DNA of 15,639 bases. It comes from Chitinophagaceae bacterium (GTDB taxonomy: Bacteria > Bacteroidota > Bacteroidia > Chitinophagales > Chitinophagaceae). The position numbers and the translations under genes were made by a program. Positions 1 through 8,421 of the stretch are shown here, in pieces; position 1 is the first letter of the stretch, and each line of letters starts with the position of its first letter. The notes below the pieces were generated by a model. It searched no databases. It saw nothing but the letters and a program-made list of their open reading frames with translations, and was not told the DNA's origin. The stretch covers positions 1-15,639 of the forward strand of contig CANIMM010000043.1 in NCBI GenBank assembly GCA_947468255.1. The letters run 5' to 3'.

Positions 1-80
1 AGGGGTTTAGGGGTTTAGGGGTTTAGGGGTTTAGGGGTTTAGGGGTTTAGAGTTTAGGGGTTTAGAGTTTAGGGGTTTAG
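1..80. repeat. Telomere-like tandem repeat, unit AGGGGTTT (TTTAGGGG)
   Basis: Six perfect copies of the 8-bp unit AGGGGTTT occupy 1-48. They are followed by a 7-bp variant AGAGTTT (49-55), a normal unit (56-63), the variant again (64-70) and a normal unit (71-78). The array starts at the window edge, so its true length is unknown. The + strand carries regular GGGG runs separated by TTTA, which could form a G-quadruplex. It lies about 50 bp past the stop codon of the PEP synthase gene, on the side away from that gene's promoter. It resembles plant or algal telomere repeats, but the neighbouring gene is bacterial, so it is better read as a bacterial intergenic tandem repeat. No function can be assigned from sequence. 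Confidence 0.9.
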
Positions 81-130
81 ATCTAATGCCTGCGGCTACA
101 TTTTAGGTCTTGGGATTTATTAAGGGGGGA

Positions 131-2515
131 TTAAACCGTTACCCTTTCTGATAATTCGGCTTGCAAAATATTTTCAATGCCTTTCAGCAGCGCATCGGCA
201 GTAAAGGAAATACTATCAATATGTTGTTCCACCAAAAATTTTGCAAAAGCTGGGAAATCACTGGGTGCCTGTCCGCATAAACCAATTTTAACTCCAGCGG
301 ATTTTGCCTTATGGATCATGGTTGCAATCATTTCTTTGGCTGCTTCATTCTGCTCACTAAATAGATTACTGATTATTGCAGAGTCCCGGTCGATACCCAA
401 TGTAAGTTGGGTAAGGTCATTTGATCCAATAGAAAAACCGTCAAATATTTGAGCAAATTTTTCGGCCAGGATCACATTACTAGGAATTTCGGCCATCACA
501 TATATTTCGAGGTTATTAACTCCCTGCTCGAGTCCATATCTTTTCATTATGGCAATCACTTTATTACCTTCTTCAATGGTTCTACAAAAAGGTATCATCA
601 CTTTTACATTGGTCAATCCCATTTCATCCCTCACTTTCAGGATGGCTTCACATTCCAGTCGAAAACCTTCTTTATATAAATCGTGGTAGTACCTAGATGC
701 ACCCCTAAATCCGATCATGGGGTTTTCTTCTTCGGGCTCAAAATCTTTGCCCCCAATCAAATTGGCATATTCATTGGTTTTAAAATCGCTCATTCTTACA
801 ATCACATCTTTGGGATAAAATGCAGCTGCAATAGAAGCTACCCCTTGCGACAATTTATCAACGAAATATTTTTCCTTATTTGGGTAATGGTGCGTGAGTG
901 ATTCAATTTGTTGGCGTATTGCAGGATCTTTCAATTCAGAAAATTTAACCAGCGCCATTGGATGAATCTGAATGGAATGGGTAATAATAAACTCTATCCG
1001 CATCAAGCCTACTCCATCATTGGGATAAAAAGACCATTTAAATGCTTTATCAGGATCTCCAACAATCAACATTACTTCTGTAAACTCAGGCATTGTAACA
1101 TTTGAAAAATCTAGGGAAGTTTCCTTAAAGTTTAATTTGCCTTTGTACACAAAACCCGTTTCGCCTTCACAACAAGAAACGGTTATCATTTCGCCGTCAG
1201 TAATTTGCTGTGTAGCATCACCGCAACCTACAATTGCCGGAACTCCGAGTTCCCTAGCCACAATGGAAGCATGGCTTGTTCGCCCTCCTTTATTGGTAAT
1301 GATTGCACCTGCATTTTTTAAGATCGGATCCCAGTCCGGACTAGTTAAATCGGTAACCACTATTTCACCGGGCTGCAATTGATTCGCATCTTCGGGGGAT
1401 CGTAAAACCCTTGCGATGCCAGTGGCTACAATAGAACCAACCGCATTTCCCTTGGCAAGCACCTCCCCTTTACTTAACAGCTGGTATTCTTTTACCAATA
1501 ATGGATTTTTTTGAGAATGAACCGTTTCGGGCCTAGCTTGAATGATAAAAATCTCTTGCGTAATGCCATCTTTTGCCCATTCAATATCCATCGGTTGATG
1601 GTAATGATTTTCTATTATCAATGCCCAGTTTGCAATCCGAGTCACTTCCTCGTCACTCAATACAAACTGTTCCTGCTTATCTTTGGGAGTAGCTATATTA
1701 ATGACAGGGTTATTTTCATCGGCACCATAGATCATCGTCTTTCCCTTTTCACCAATTTTTTTCCTAACAATTGCATTTTTACCCAGTAAAAGCGTGGGTT
1801 TGAAAATAAAGAATTCATCCGGCGTAACGGTTCCCTGTACAATATTTTCTCCTAGGCCCCATACGCCACTTAAGTGAATAATATTTCGAAATCCAGATTC
1901 CGGCTCTAGGGTAAACCCAACACCTGAAGAAGCTAGATCGGAGCGGACCATTTTTTGTATGCCAACCGATAGGGCAACTTTTTCATGAGCAAAGCCATTG
2001 TCTTCACGGTACTTAATGGCCCGGTCGGTATAAAGTGAGGCAAAACATTTTTTAACTGCCGCTATTAAGCCCTCTTCTCCTTTAATATTTAGGAAACTTT
2101 CGTGCTGTCCTGCAAAACTGGCTGTTGGCAAATCCTCTGCTGTAGCACTACTTCTTACAGCTACTTCCAGGAAATTTTGCCCGCATAAATTTTTATACGC
2201 TACCAAAATGGCCTCCTTCAAGTCTGGAGGAAATTCGGCATCCAGCATTAATTTTCGGGCTTTTGCTCCAATTGCTGAGAGGTTGGAATAATTTTTTTTA
2301 TCTAACGCTAGCATCAGTAAGCTGAGCGGAGCATGCAATAAATTTTTAGAAAGGAATAATTCAAACCCTACTACAGTGGTGGCAAATCCATCGGGTACCG
2401 GAATTCCTTTGGAAGCGAGTTTTGAAACCATTTCCCCTAAGGAAGCATTCTTTCCGCCAACAGATGGGACATCAATAATACTGATTGCTCGAAAATTTTT
2501 AATGTAAGCATTCAT
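131..2515 (-). CDS. ppsA: Phosphoenolpyruvate synthase (pyruvate, water dikinase)
   Basis: This cytoplasmic enzyme converts pyruvate, ATP and water to phosphoenolpyruvate, AMP and phosphate, the entry step of gluconeogenesis from three-carbon acids. The 794 aa match the usual family length (about 790). The N-terminal ATP-grasp pyruvate/phosphate dikinase domain covers about residues 5-335, with VGGKNASLGEM at 19-29 and VRSSATAEDLP at 120-130. The swivelling phosphohistidine domain (about 380-460) carries GGRTSHASIVAREL, with catalytic His415. The C-terminal PEP/pyruvate TIM barrel (about 480-785) has GFRGASRYY at 602-610, EIPSN at 676-680, GSNDLTQ at 697-703 and catalytic Cys747 in GLCGQAPSD. 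All key residues are present, so it should be active. The Usp gene lies 120 bp upstream on the same strand, which may point to use during starvation or anaerobic life (inference). Confidence 0.97.
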   Translation of the reverse strand: MNAYIKNFRAISIIDVPSVGGKNASLGEMVSKLASKGIPVPDGFATTVVGFELFLSKNLLHAPLSLLMLALDKKNYSNLSAIGAKARKLMLDAEFPPDLKEAILVAYKNLCGQNFLEVAVRSSATAEDLPTASFAGQHESFLNIKGEEGLIAAVKKCFASLYTDRAIKYREDNGFAHEKVALSVGIQKMVRSDLASSGVGFTLEPESGFRNIIHLSGVWGLGENIVQGTVTPDEFFIFKPTLLLGKNAIVRKKIGEKGKTMIYGADENNPVINIATPKDKQEQFVLSDEEVTRIANWALIIENHYHQPMDIEWAKDGITQEIFIIQARPETVHSQKNPLLVKEYQLLSKGEVLAKGNAVGSIVATGIARVLRSPEDANQLQPGEIVVTDLTSPDWDPILKNAGAIITNKGGRTSHASIVARELGVPAIVGCGDATQQITDGEMITVSCCEGETGFVYKGKLNFKETSLDFSNVTMPEFTEVMLIVGDPDKAFKWSFYPNDGVGLMRIEFIITHSIQIHPMALVKFSELKDPAIRQQIESLTHHYPNKEKYFVDKLSQGVASIAAAFYPKDVIVRMSDFKTNEYANLIGGKDFEPEEENPMIGFRGASRYYHDLYKEGFRLECEAILKVRDEMGLTNVKVMIPFCRTIEEGNKVIAIMKRYGLEQGVNNLEIYVMAEIPSNVILAEKFAQIFDGFSIGSNDLTQLTLGIDRDSAIISNLFSEQNEAAKEMIATMIHKAKSAGVKIGLCGQAPSDFPAFAKFLVEQHIDSISFTADALLKGIENILQAELSERVTV

Positions 2516-2596
2516 AGAATTTATTTAACTATTTGTCGGTAAAAGGAATTTAAATGAAGCGATAAATTAAAAAAAGTCCCTACTGGTAATGCTGAT

Positions 2597-2615
2597 GTTA
2601 TTTTGATTAAATAAC
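2597..2615. promoter_or_regulatory. AT-rich dyad upstream of ppsA
   Basis: A perfect inverted repeat has arms GTTATTT and AAATAAC and a 5-base centre TGATT. It lies in the 120-bp gap between the Usp gene and ppsA, about 80-100 bp before the ppsA start. No T-run follows on the transcribed strand, so it reads better as a protein-binding site or chance AT dyad than as a terminator. No canonical Bacteroidetes promoter was found in this gap. Confidence 0.25.
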
Positions 2616-2635
2616 TACATTTCTAAAAAATAAAT

Positions 2636-3457
2636 CTACTGATCATGAATAGCCATTACCGGCACATGACTATGCAATACCAGTTGCTTACTATGACTTT
2701 TATGAATTAATTGATCAAAAAAACTATGCCTCTTTGGTAATACCATCAAGAGGTCAATCTGATTTTTTTCTGCAAAATCCATAATTCCCTCATCGATTTG
2801 ATCATTGGATATGAAATGATACTGGGGGATCATTGGGGCGAGCATTTCTTCTAATATTCCTGACTGAAAAACAGTATCCGGATTAAAAGATGTTTGCTTA
2901 TCCGTATTGAGTACATGTAGCTCTGCAGAAAAATCATTCAACAAAATTTTTATTTCTTCGATGGGGGTGGTATCCAACACCCTTTCAAAATCGCAGGCCA
3001 AACCAATTTTTTTAATGGCTGAAAAAGAGGCGTTCATTGGAACGGTAATCAAAGGCCAGGCTAAATGCTTCATTGCATAGACAGTATGTCCGCCGAACAA
3101 TATCCGCTCTGCGGCCGTAGTACCTTGGCTTCCCATTACTACAGCATAAGGTTCTATCTTAGAACAAATATTTTTCAATGCTGGGAAAAACTCTCCTAGT
3201 CTAAGCTCCGTTTCAATATTTAATTTTGTACCCCTTTTTAATAGCAACTCCCCCTTTAAGCGATTGATATTTTTTTGAGCATCCTGCCGCATTTCCTCTT
3301 CTGTATACGCTACAGGCACTTCGAGATAAATAACAGGCATTTGATACACATGCAGCAGTACAACTGTTGCGTTGATTGCCAAAGCCATATCTGCGGCATA
3401 ATTAGCAGCATTGGTGGCTGCTGGAGAAAAATCAGTTGCTACAAGTAATGTTTTCAT
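2636..3457 (-). CDS. Tandem universal stress protein (UspA family)
   Basis: A 273-aa cytoplasmic protein with two UspA domains in a row (about 1-142 and 148-273). The first domain opens with the typical LLVATDFSPAA strand-helix, whose Asp9 would contact adenine. It carries an almost complete ATP-binding loop: G109, G112 nine residues before G122 (the G-2x-G-9x-G pattern), although the last S/T is a glycine. The second domain lacks the glycine loop (LMVLPKRHSFFDQ), so it is probably a non-binding partner domain. Tandem Usps of this size are common in Bacteroidetes and are usually linked to starvation, redox or low-oxygen stress; the exact role here is unknown. It lies between ppsA and the baeRF3 gene on the same strand. 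Confidence 0.93.
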   Translation of the reverse strand: MKTLLVATDFSPAATNAANYAADMALAINATVVLLHVYQMPVIYLEVPVAYTEEEMRQDAQKNINRLKGELLLKRGTKLNIETELRLGEFFPALKNICSKIEPYAVVMGSQGTTAAERILFGGHTVYAMKHLAWPLITVPMNASFSAIKKIGLACDFERVLDTTPIEEIKILLNDFSAELHVLNTDKQTSFNPDTVFQSGILEEMLAPMIPQYHFISNDQIDEGIMDFAEKNQIDLLMVLPKRHSFFDQLIHKSHSKQLVLHSHVPVMAIHDQ

Positions 3458-3521
3458 GTTTTTATATTTATTTGCTTTTTTAAATTAACAATAATCGAAT
3501 TTTCTTTTATAATAATATAAG

Positions 3522-3583
3522 GGCTATCATTTATAATAGCTCAAGTTTCCTTTCTGGAAAACCAATTATTATAAATGATGGCC
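3522..3583. repeat. Long interrupted inverted repeat with nested hairpin
   Basis: Arms at 3522-3538 and 3567-3583 pair over 17 bp with one T/G mismatch (a wobble pair in + strand RNA, a C/A mismatch in minus-strand RNA). The arms begin GGC, then ATCATTTATAAT. Inside lies a second hairpin, TTTCC (3546-3550) and GGAAA (3556-3560) around TTTCT. It lies in the gap between the baeRF3 stop and the Usp start. No clear T-run follows on either strand, so a standard terminator is unlikely. It could be an RNA processing structure, a cruciform-forming operator or the remnant of a small inverted-repeat element. Confidence 0.6.
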
Positions 3584-3643
3584 GTTAAGTACAAATAATC
3601 TCCAAACTGATGTTTCCAATATCTGCGAACACCAAGCATTCAA

Positions 3644-4792
3644 TTAAAAAAACTGTATTAATGCGATATGTTGGTAATCTTTCAATACTTCAGCGTCCAC
3701 AAACTCCACATCACCCCCATTTTCGAGTACTTTTTCCATTACATCATCCACTGCATCTCTTATATAAGAAAATTTATTATAGGGTTCGAGCAACTCTTCC
3801 AATAAATCGTTCCCATTTCCAAGTTGTGCAGCATACTTGTAATTTTTTTCAACAACCAGTAGTCGACCTTTTTTCCTCATTGCTTCTCTCCAAACATCCG
3901 CCATACCAATTGCCAATTTCTTTTTACTGGCAGCCTCATCCAGCCGATTGAGTATATCTTTTTGTTTCACTTTTTTCCAATCTGAAATCGATGGAGATAG
4001 CACTAGTTTCAATGCTTCAAAAGACAGTTCCTCATAATTTCCTGGAATATAATCAACCACTAAACCAGCATGTTTGGTAAGGGATTTAAAATGACCCAGG
4101 ATTCTTTCAGTTCCCAACACAAAAAGTGGGAGTTGATAGGCTTGCAGAATAATATCCAATGAATTGTCAATATGCCGCAAGAATTTTTCCATCATTATTT
4201 CTTTTCGGGCCGAGATATCAGAAAAATTGGCCACTTTCTCTGGAAGATCATTTGCATAGGCGTTTACTGATTCAGGTGTATTTGAAACTATCCTATCCAA
4301 TGAAGTGGAATTACCCAGATAGATCCGACTTTCTTTTCCGCTGATAAGTAAAACCAGGTATTTATGCAATTGCTTTTTGCTGTAAACCAAATCGCGAATT
4401 TCAAAAGATTCATCAATAATGATTTTTTGTTCTACTGCGATATCGAGGTACAAAACTTTTTCAAAAATCGGAGATACATAGATGGCGATACTATGCTTAT
4501 GGGTATTATAATTAAGGTTCTTAATAATTGTATTTAGCTTGTGCATTATCAAGGCAGTCATCTCGGTTGCATAATTTTCCTTTAATTCACGTTCTACATT
4601 ATCAGCCGCGATCTTCAGGGAATGGTGCAACACATTTTTCAAACTCATTTTGGGTTCAAAAGGAAGGATAATTGAAACAGCGGGGCGGTAATGCACTACA
4701 TCAATTAATTCGTGGATTTCAGGTGTAAGTAATTTATTCATCTGTTGATAATTATTGTATGCTGAGCAAATCTGACTACGATCCCTATTCAT
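3644..4792 (-). CDS. Bacterial archaeo-eukaryotic release factor family 3 (baeRF3) protein
   Basis: The 382-aa protein resembles the baeRF family 3 group, bacterial relatives of the archaeal/eukaryotic peptide release factor eRF1. Family-like blocks visible are the N-terminal PAVSIILPF strand (38-45), RHIDNSLDIIL (206-216), PLFVLGTERILGHF (222-235), and a C-terminal GGDVEFVDAEVLKDYQHIALIQFF-type end of which GGDVEFVDAEVL (359-370) is most telling. No GGQ catalytic motif is seen, so peptide release in the classical way is not expected. A ribosome-associated stress or hibernation role is proposed for such families but unproven. The start could be Met18 (position 4741), since residues 1-17 look unlike a conserved N-terminus. 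It is 186 bp upstream of the Usp gene on the same strand and divergent from the polymerase X gene. Confidence 0.8.
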   Translation of the reverse strand: MNRDRSQICSAYNNYQQMNKLLTPEIHELIDVVHYRPAVSIILPFEPKMSLKNVLHHSLKIAADNVERELKENYATEMTALIMHKLNTIIKNLNYNTHKHSIAIYVSPIFEKVLYLDIAVEQKIIIDESFEIRDLVYSKKQLHKYLVLLISGKESRIYLGNSTSLDRIVSNTPESVNAYANDLPEKVANFSDISARKEIMMEKFLRHIDNSLDIILQAYQLPLFVLGTERILGHFKSLTKHAGLVVDYIPGNYEELSFEALKLVLSPSISDWKKVKQKDILNRLDEAASKKKLAIGMADVWREAMRKKGRLLVVEKNYKYAAQLGNGNDLLEELLEPYNKFSYIRDAVDDVMEKVLENGGDVEFVDAEVLKDYQHIALIQFF

Positions 4793-5003
4793 TCGGTACT
4801 AGGAGAAATGTAAACCCACTATTGAGCAATAATTAAAGCTAACTTTTAAGTGAGAAATAAAAACTGACAACGATCACTCATTACGTTGATTGTACTCATT
4901 TCAAGGCAATATGATTTGCTGGTTATTTGTTCTATACAGCTTATAGATTTTTTGAAGAAAATCTACTCGGAAATTGTAGCAAGCTTAGTATAAAAAAGGC
5001 AGT

Positions 5004-6086
5004 ATGGATAACGCTTCACCCAAGTCGTCAAATCTTCAAAATAATATTGCCATTGCTGTAATATTCCACCAAATGGCCAATTGCTACCGCTATCTAGGTA
5101 ATGCTGAACGATTTAGAGCCATTGCTTATGAAAATGTCTCCAAAATTTTGCATAATATGCAACAAGATATTGCTGCCTACGCCACCGATATATCAACCCT
5201 AGATGCTATTGGAGGTATTGGAAAAGGCATCGCACAGAAAATTATTGAATACTTACAGTCTGGAAAAATTGAAACATTTGAACATCTCAAACAACAAGTT
5301 CCTTTTGAGTTACTTGACCTAATGGACATCAGTGGATTTGGCCCCGCCACTTTGCGAACATTGAACCAACAACTGAAAATTTGCAAAAAAGAGGATTTGG
5401 TACGAGCACTTAAAAAGAATCAATTAAAGAATGTAAAAGGATTTGGTGACAAAAAAATTGAGCAACTTCAACGTGCGTTAAAATTGTACAAGCAGCCGGA
5501 TCGAATGCAACTGAAAGGGGCAGAAAAAATAGGTATAGCAATTCTTCAGCAAATAAAGACAATTCCAGGGGTTGAAAAAGCGGTTCTTGCCGGAAGTTTG
5601 CGACGAAAAAAAACTACCATTGGCGATATTGATATTGTATTAGAGGCTAAATACACTCATCGAAAAAAAATTGTCGATCAATTTATTCATCTGCCCTCTA
5701 TTGAGCGTGTATTGTCAAAGGGAAGTACCAAGGCTAGTGTGCTACTTAAACATTCAGGTATACAGGTAGATATCAGATTAGTCAACAGATTTGAATTTGG
5801 TGCCGCCCTCCTCTACTTTACCGGATCAAAAGAACACAATATCAAACTTAGGTCAATCGCTAAAAATAGCGGGTACAAAATAAATGAATACGGCTTATTT
5901 GATATCAAAACCGACAAAAGATTGGCTGGTACAACAGAAGAGGAAATTTATCATTTACTTCATCTCCAATTCATCCCTCCTCAACTAAGACTTGACAACG
6001 GAGAAATTGAAAAAGCATACTTACCAATTAAGGAACCCCTAGCACCCAATAAATTTAAAAAAAATCTTCTTTATGCAAATGACTGA
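5004..6086 (+). CDS. polX: DNA polymerase X family protein without PHP domain
   Basis: A family X DNA polymerase, expected to fill short gaps in base excision repair. The 8-kDa-like domain and helix-hairpin-helix motifs come first: DAIGGIGKGIAQKI (67-80), MDISGFGPATLRTL (107-120) and VKGFGDKK (144-151). The nucleotidyltransferase palm follows, with GS at 197-198, the metal-binding pair Asp208/Asp210 (GDIDIV) and third Asp256 (VDIRLV). The nucleotide-binding YFTGSKEHN is at 271-279, and the thumb ends near residue 325. Most bacterial PolX proteins are about 570 aa with a C-terminal PHP 3'-5' exonuclease. Here the protein stops at 360 aa, just past the linker (FIPPQLR), and no PHP sequence follows before the next gene. 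The polymerase core is intact, so this is probably a working PHP-less form rather than a pseudogene. Confidence 0.9.
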   Translation: MDNASPKSSNLQNNIAIAVIFHQMANCYRYLGNAERFRAIAYENVSKILHNMQQDIAAYATDISTLDAIGGIGKGIAQKIIEYLQSGKIETFEHLKQQVPFELLDLMDISGFGPATLRTLNQQLKICKKEDLVRALKKNQLKNVKGFGDKKIEQLQRALKLYKQPDRMQLKGAEKIGIAILQQIKTIPGVEKAVLAGSLRRKKTTIGDIDIVLEAKYTHRKKIVDQFIHLPSIERVLSKGSTKASVLLKHSGIQVDIRLVNRFEFGAALLYFTGSKEHNIKLRSIAKNSGYKINEYGLFDIKTDKRLAGTTEEEIYHLLHLQFIPPQLRLDNGEIEKAYLPIKEPLAPNKFKKNLLYAND

Positions 6087-6186
6087 GGATGAACTTTCAA
6101 TTAAAGCTTCAGAAATGAGCATCTGTAATTTACCTAAAACTGCCATCCAAAAAAAGAGTTTACAACAAAGGAGAATTAATTAAAAC

Positions 6187-7197
6187 CTAATTACCCAAAA
6201 TCCTATTCAATAAAATTTTTATTGTATTCCAGTTCCAGCCCTCCAATCTTCCACGCTGCACAACTAGAGCGTTATCAGCAGGCTGAAGTAAATAATAGTG
6301 AAATACAAATTTACCTAAAGGATGTTGCCATCCAATCATCTGGCCAAATCGAAGATCATTAAAAACTAGGGTATCGCCCCATTTTTCTACCGTATAAAAC
6401 TGCTGGGAAAACCGTATCAATTTTGGCAAATCTTCCTTGCTACTCAACAGCTTCAACAAAGAATCATTGCGAGGGAAATACTGAAAATTGATTCCTTTTT
6501 TACGATCGAATGTGGACCTAAATCCAACATGATAGCCGCTATCATTACCTGCCACTACATACCACAACCAGTTTTGCAATGGTGCTGGACTGGTGAAATA
6601 TCTTGTGTAGTGAATCTGTTGTTGTTGTAAAGTATTTTTTACTTCCCGATCAATAGTGGATTTATTAACTAGACAATACACTAAATACAATGCGCTTACC
6701 CCCAATCCCATCTGCCACCATTTTTTTCTTTGTGGCAATCTTTTTTTTAAATAAATAAGGGCTACACAGGCAATGGCTGGCCAAAGCGAAAAAAAGGGAT
6801 CCGCTACATAAATGGCGTTAAAGGAAATACGTTGATGACTAAAAGGCTCCCACCAGCCTACTCCATAATTATTGAAAGCATCAATAAAAATATGGGCAAT
6901 AATAACGCCTCCAAAAAATAGCATCCATTTTCCCAATCGAATATTATGAGGGCGATGCAAGTATTCGGCAAGCAGGGCAAATAATGGAGTAATAAAGGCA
7001 CAAAACAAAAAAGAATGGGTAAATCCGCGGTGAGCCAATAAGCCGGAGGAGGTATCCATCCATAGAGCGCTTATAAAATCAATATCCGGGATGCTTTGTG
7101 CAATGGCACCCCAGAGCATGGCTTTTTTTCCGAGGGTCTTTCCAGCAAACGCTTCCCCCATGCAGGCACCTAGCGCTAGATGGGTAATAGAATCCAT
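6187..7197 (-). CDS. YdjM/YbcI-like membrane-bound metal-dependent hydrolase
   Basis: A 336-aa inner-membrane protein of the metal-dependent hydrolase family that includes E. coli YdjM. The N-terminal part carries the family signature: MDSITHLALG with His6, IPDIDF with Asp38 and Asp40, and LAHRGFTHS with His56 and His61. A further HIFIDAFNNYG block (near 101-111) adds His and Asp. Hydrophobic segments near 63-78, 90-107, 135-148 and 165-178 suggest about four membrane spans; the remaining C-terminal half (about 180-336) is soluble and aromatic-rich. The substrate is unknown; some family members are induced by DNA damage. It converges with the polymerase X gene (100 bp apart) and lies 274 bp downstream of a Usp gene on the same strand. 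Confidence 0.85.
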   Translation of the reverse strand: MDSITHLALGACMGEAFAGKTLGKKAMLWGAIAQSIPDIDFISALWMDTSSGLLAHRGFTHSFLFCAFITPLFALLAEYLHRPHNIRLGKWMLFFGGVIIAHIFIDAFNNYGVGWWEPFSHQRISFNAIYVADPFFSLWPAIACVALIYLKKRLPQRKKWWQMGLGVSALYLVYCLVNKSTIDREVKNTLQQQQIHYTRYFTSPAPLQNWLWYVVAGNDSGYHVGFRSTFDRKKGINFQYFPRNDSLLKLLSSKEDLPKLIRFSQQFYTVEKWGDTLVFNDLRFGQMIGWQHPLGKFVFHYYLLQPADNALVVQRGRLEGWNWNTIKILLNRILGN

Positions 7198-7471
7198 GGG
7201 AGCAGTTTAAAAATAATTTTACCAAGAATTAGGCAGCGACGAATACCGTCAGATCGAATCTATAGTTTTAACCAATGAAATCTAAATTTAATGCATTATT
7301 CTATACGTTTACAAAACAACTTACAGAGCGCCTCCCATACTCAGCAATAGATCATCCAATCCATCAATTTCAAAATGAACCAATAAAATAGAAAACAACT
7401 ACGCTTGGCAGAATTATGAGCAATTTAAAACCCTTTACTAAAAATTTGAAACAAAAATCACATCGGCCTAT

Positions 7472-8311
7472 TTATTTATTGTGCGCTATAAACAATGGAA
7501 ATTTAACCTCCTTCATGAGGATATCCGCCATGCTTTCCCTAAACCACCTGCTAACGGTACTCCTTTGGTAAGCTCCCATCACAACCAGCACATTCTCTGA
7601 TATTTGGTGTAGATGTTGTATAATTTCATCTTCTGCCCAACCCTTTAAAATGGTATATTTTACTTTGGGATAGTGCCTTTTCATAAACTCTTTCATCAAT
7701 TTATTATCCGGAAGGTGCAGCGAAGAATTCACTGGATTAACCGCAATTACTTCAACATCCAAATGCTTCAAGACTGGAAGTAAATAACTGAACATTTTTA
7801 TGGCATGTACCGATGAGGGCTCGCCGTCATATAATAATATAATTTTTTGGATAGGCTTGTATTTATAGGGAACCAAAAGCACCGGGCATTGCGATTCACT
7901 CAATAGTTCTCGGATGAACCGGGTAGGTAAATTTTCAGGGTAATGGGTTAAGGTTTCCTTAGCACTGATTATCATCAAGTCGGAATAAATCGTCTCATGC
8001 ACCAAGTCGTGAATAGCAATTTTACGATCGTGATGCAGCGTAAATTGCAAACCGGCTTGCTTACAAGCCTGCTCAAAATCAGCTGCAGCTTCAGCCCGCA
8101 GGAGCTTATCTTTTTCTTCTTTTTTTTTAAGCCTTTCTTCAGAAACCCCCTCCTTTGAAATCAAATCATACACCTTATAACTTGTGTAAGTTGGATCATC
8201 CAAAAAAACTCCCACCAAATGGGTATTGGTTTGCTTTGCCAGATTCAAAGCATAGTCTCTAGTGCTTTCAGCATATTTAAGACCATCAAATGCCGCAGTA
8301 ATTTTTTTCAT
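7472..8311 (-). CDS. Tandem universal stress protein (UspA family)
   Basis: A 279-aa protein with two Usp domains (about 1-149 and 154-279). Each opens with the Usp first strand (ITAAFDG at 4-10; IILLYDGEPSS at 157-167). The N-terminal domain has a long charged insert (about 52-80, rich in E and K). The ATP loop is degraded in both halves: LMIISAKETL in the first, and VVMGAYQRSTVSRWFRES in the second, where the second glycine is Gln and the last glycine is Glu before Ser260. Nucleotide binding is therefore doubtful. It is a paralog of the gene immediately upstream (same order, length and FDG start), suggesting local duplication and divergence. A terminator-like hairpin separates the two, so it probably has its own promoter. 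Confidence 0.93.
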   Translation of the reverse strand: MKKITAAFDGLKYAESTRDYALNLAKQTNTHLVGVFLDDPTYTSYKVYDLISKEGVSEERLKKKEEKDKLLRAEAAADFEQACKQAGLQFTLHHDRKIAIHDLVHETIYSDLMIISAKETLTHYPENLPTRFIRELLSESQCPVLLVPYKYKPIQKIILLYDGEPSSVHAIKMFSYLLPVLKHLDVEVIAVNPVNSSLHLPDNKLMKEFMKRHYPKVKYTILKGWAEDEIIQHLHQISENVLVVMGAYQRSTVSRWFRESMADILMKEVKFPLFIAHNK

Positions 8312-8352
8312 GTTAAACTAATTTAATTGGCCAAATTGGAAAAGCAGTATGA

Positions 8353-8389
8353 ATGGGGAAAATAAAAATGAGCTGGAATACACCAGCCC
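8353..8389 (-). terminator. Rho-independent terminator-like hairpin after the upstream Usp gene
   Basis: Read on the minus strand, GGGCTGG and CCAGCTC form a 7-bp stem (one G-U pair) around the 6-base loop TGTATT, at + positions 8370-8389. A T-rich tail ATTTTTATTTT follows directly. It lies 33 bp past the stop codon of the Usp gene at 8422-9249 and before the next Usp gene, so it may end or attenuate transcription between the paralogs. Confidence 0.6.
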
Positions 8390-8421
8390 ATTTACAAATT
8401 CAAAATTTAAACATAGGGAAA

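Noticed and set aside
6073..6183. 36-codon + strand frame overlapping the end of the polymerase X gene
   Set aside because: It has no recognisable motif, is not a PHP remnant, and is short enough to be chance.
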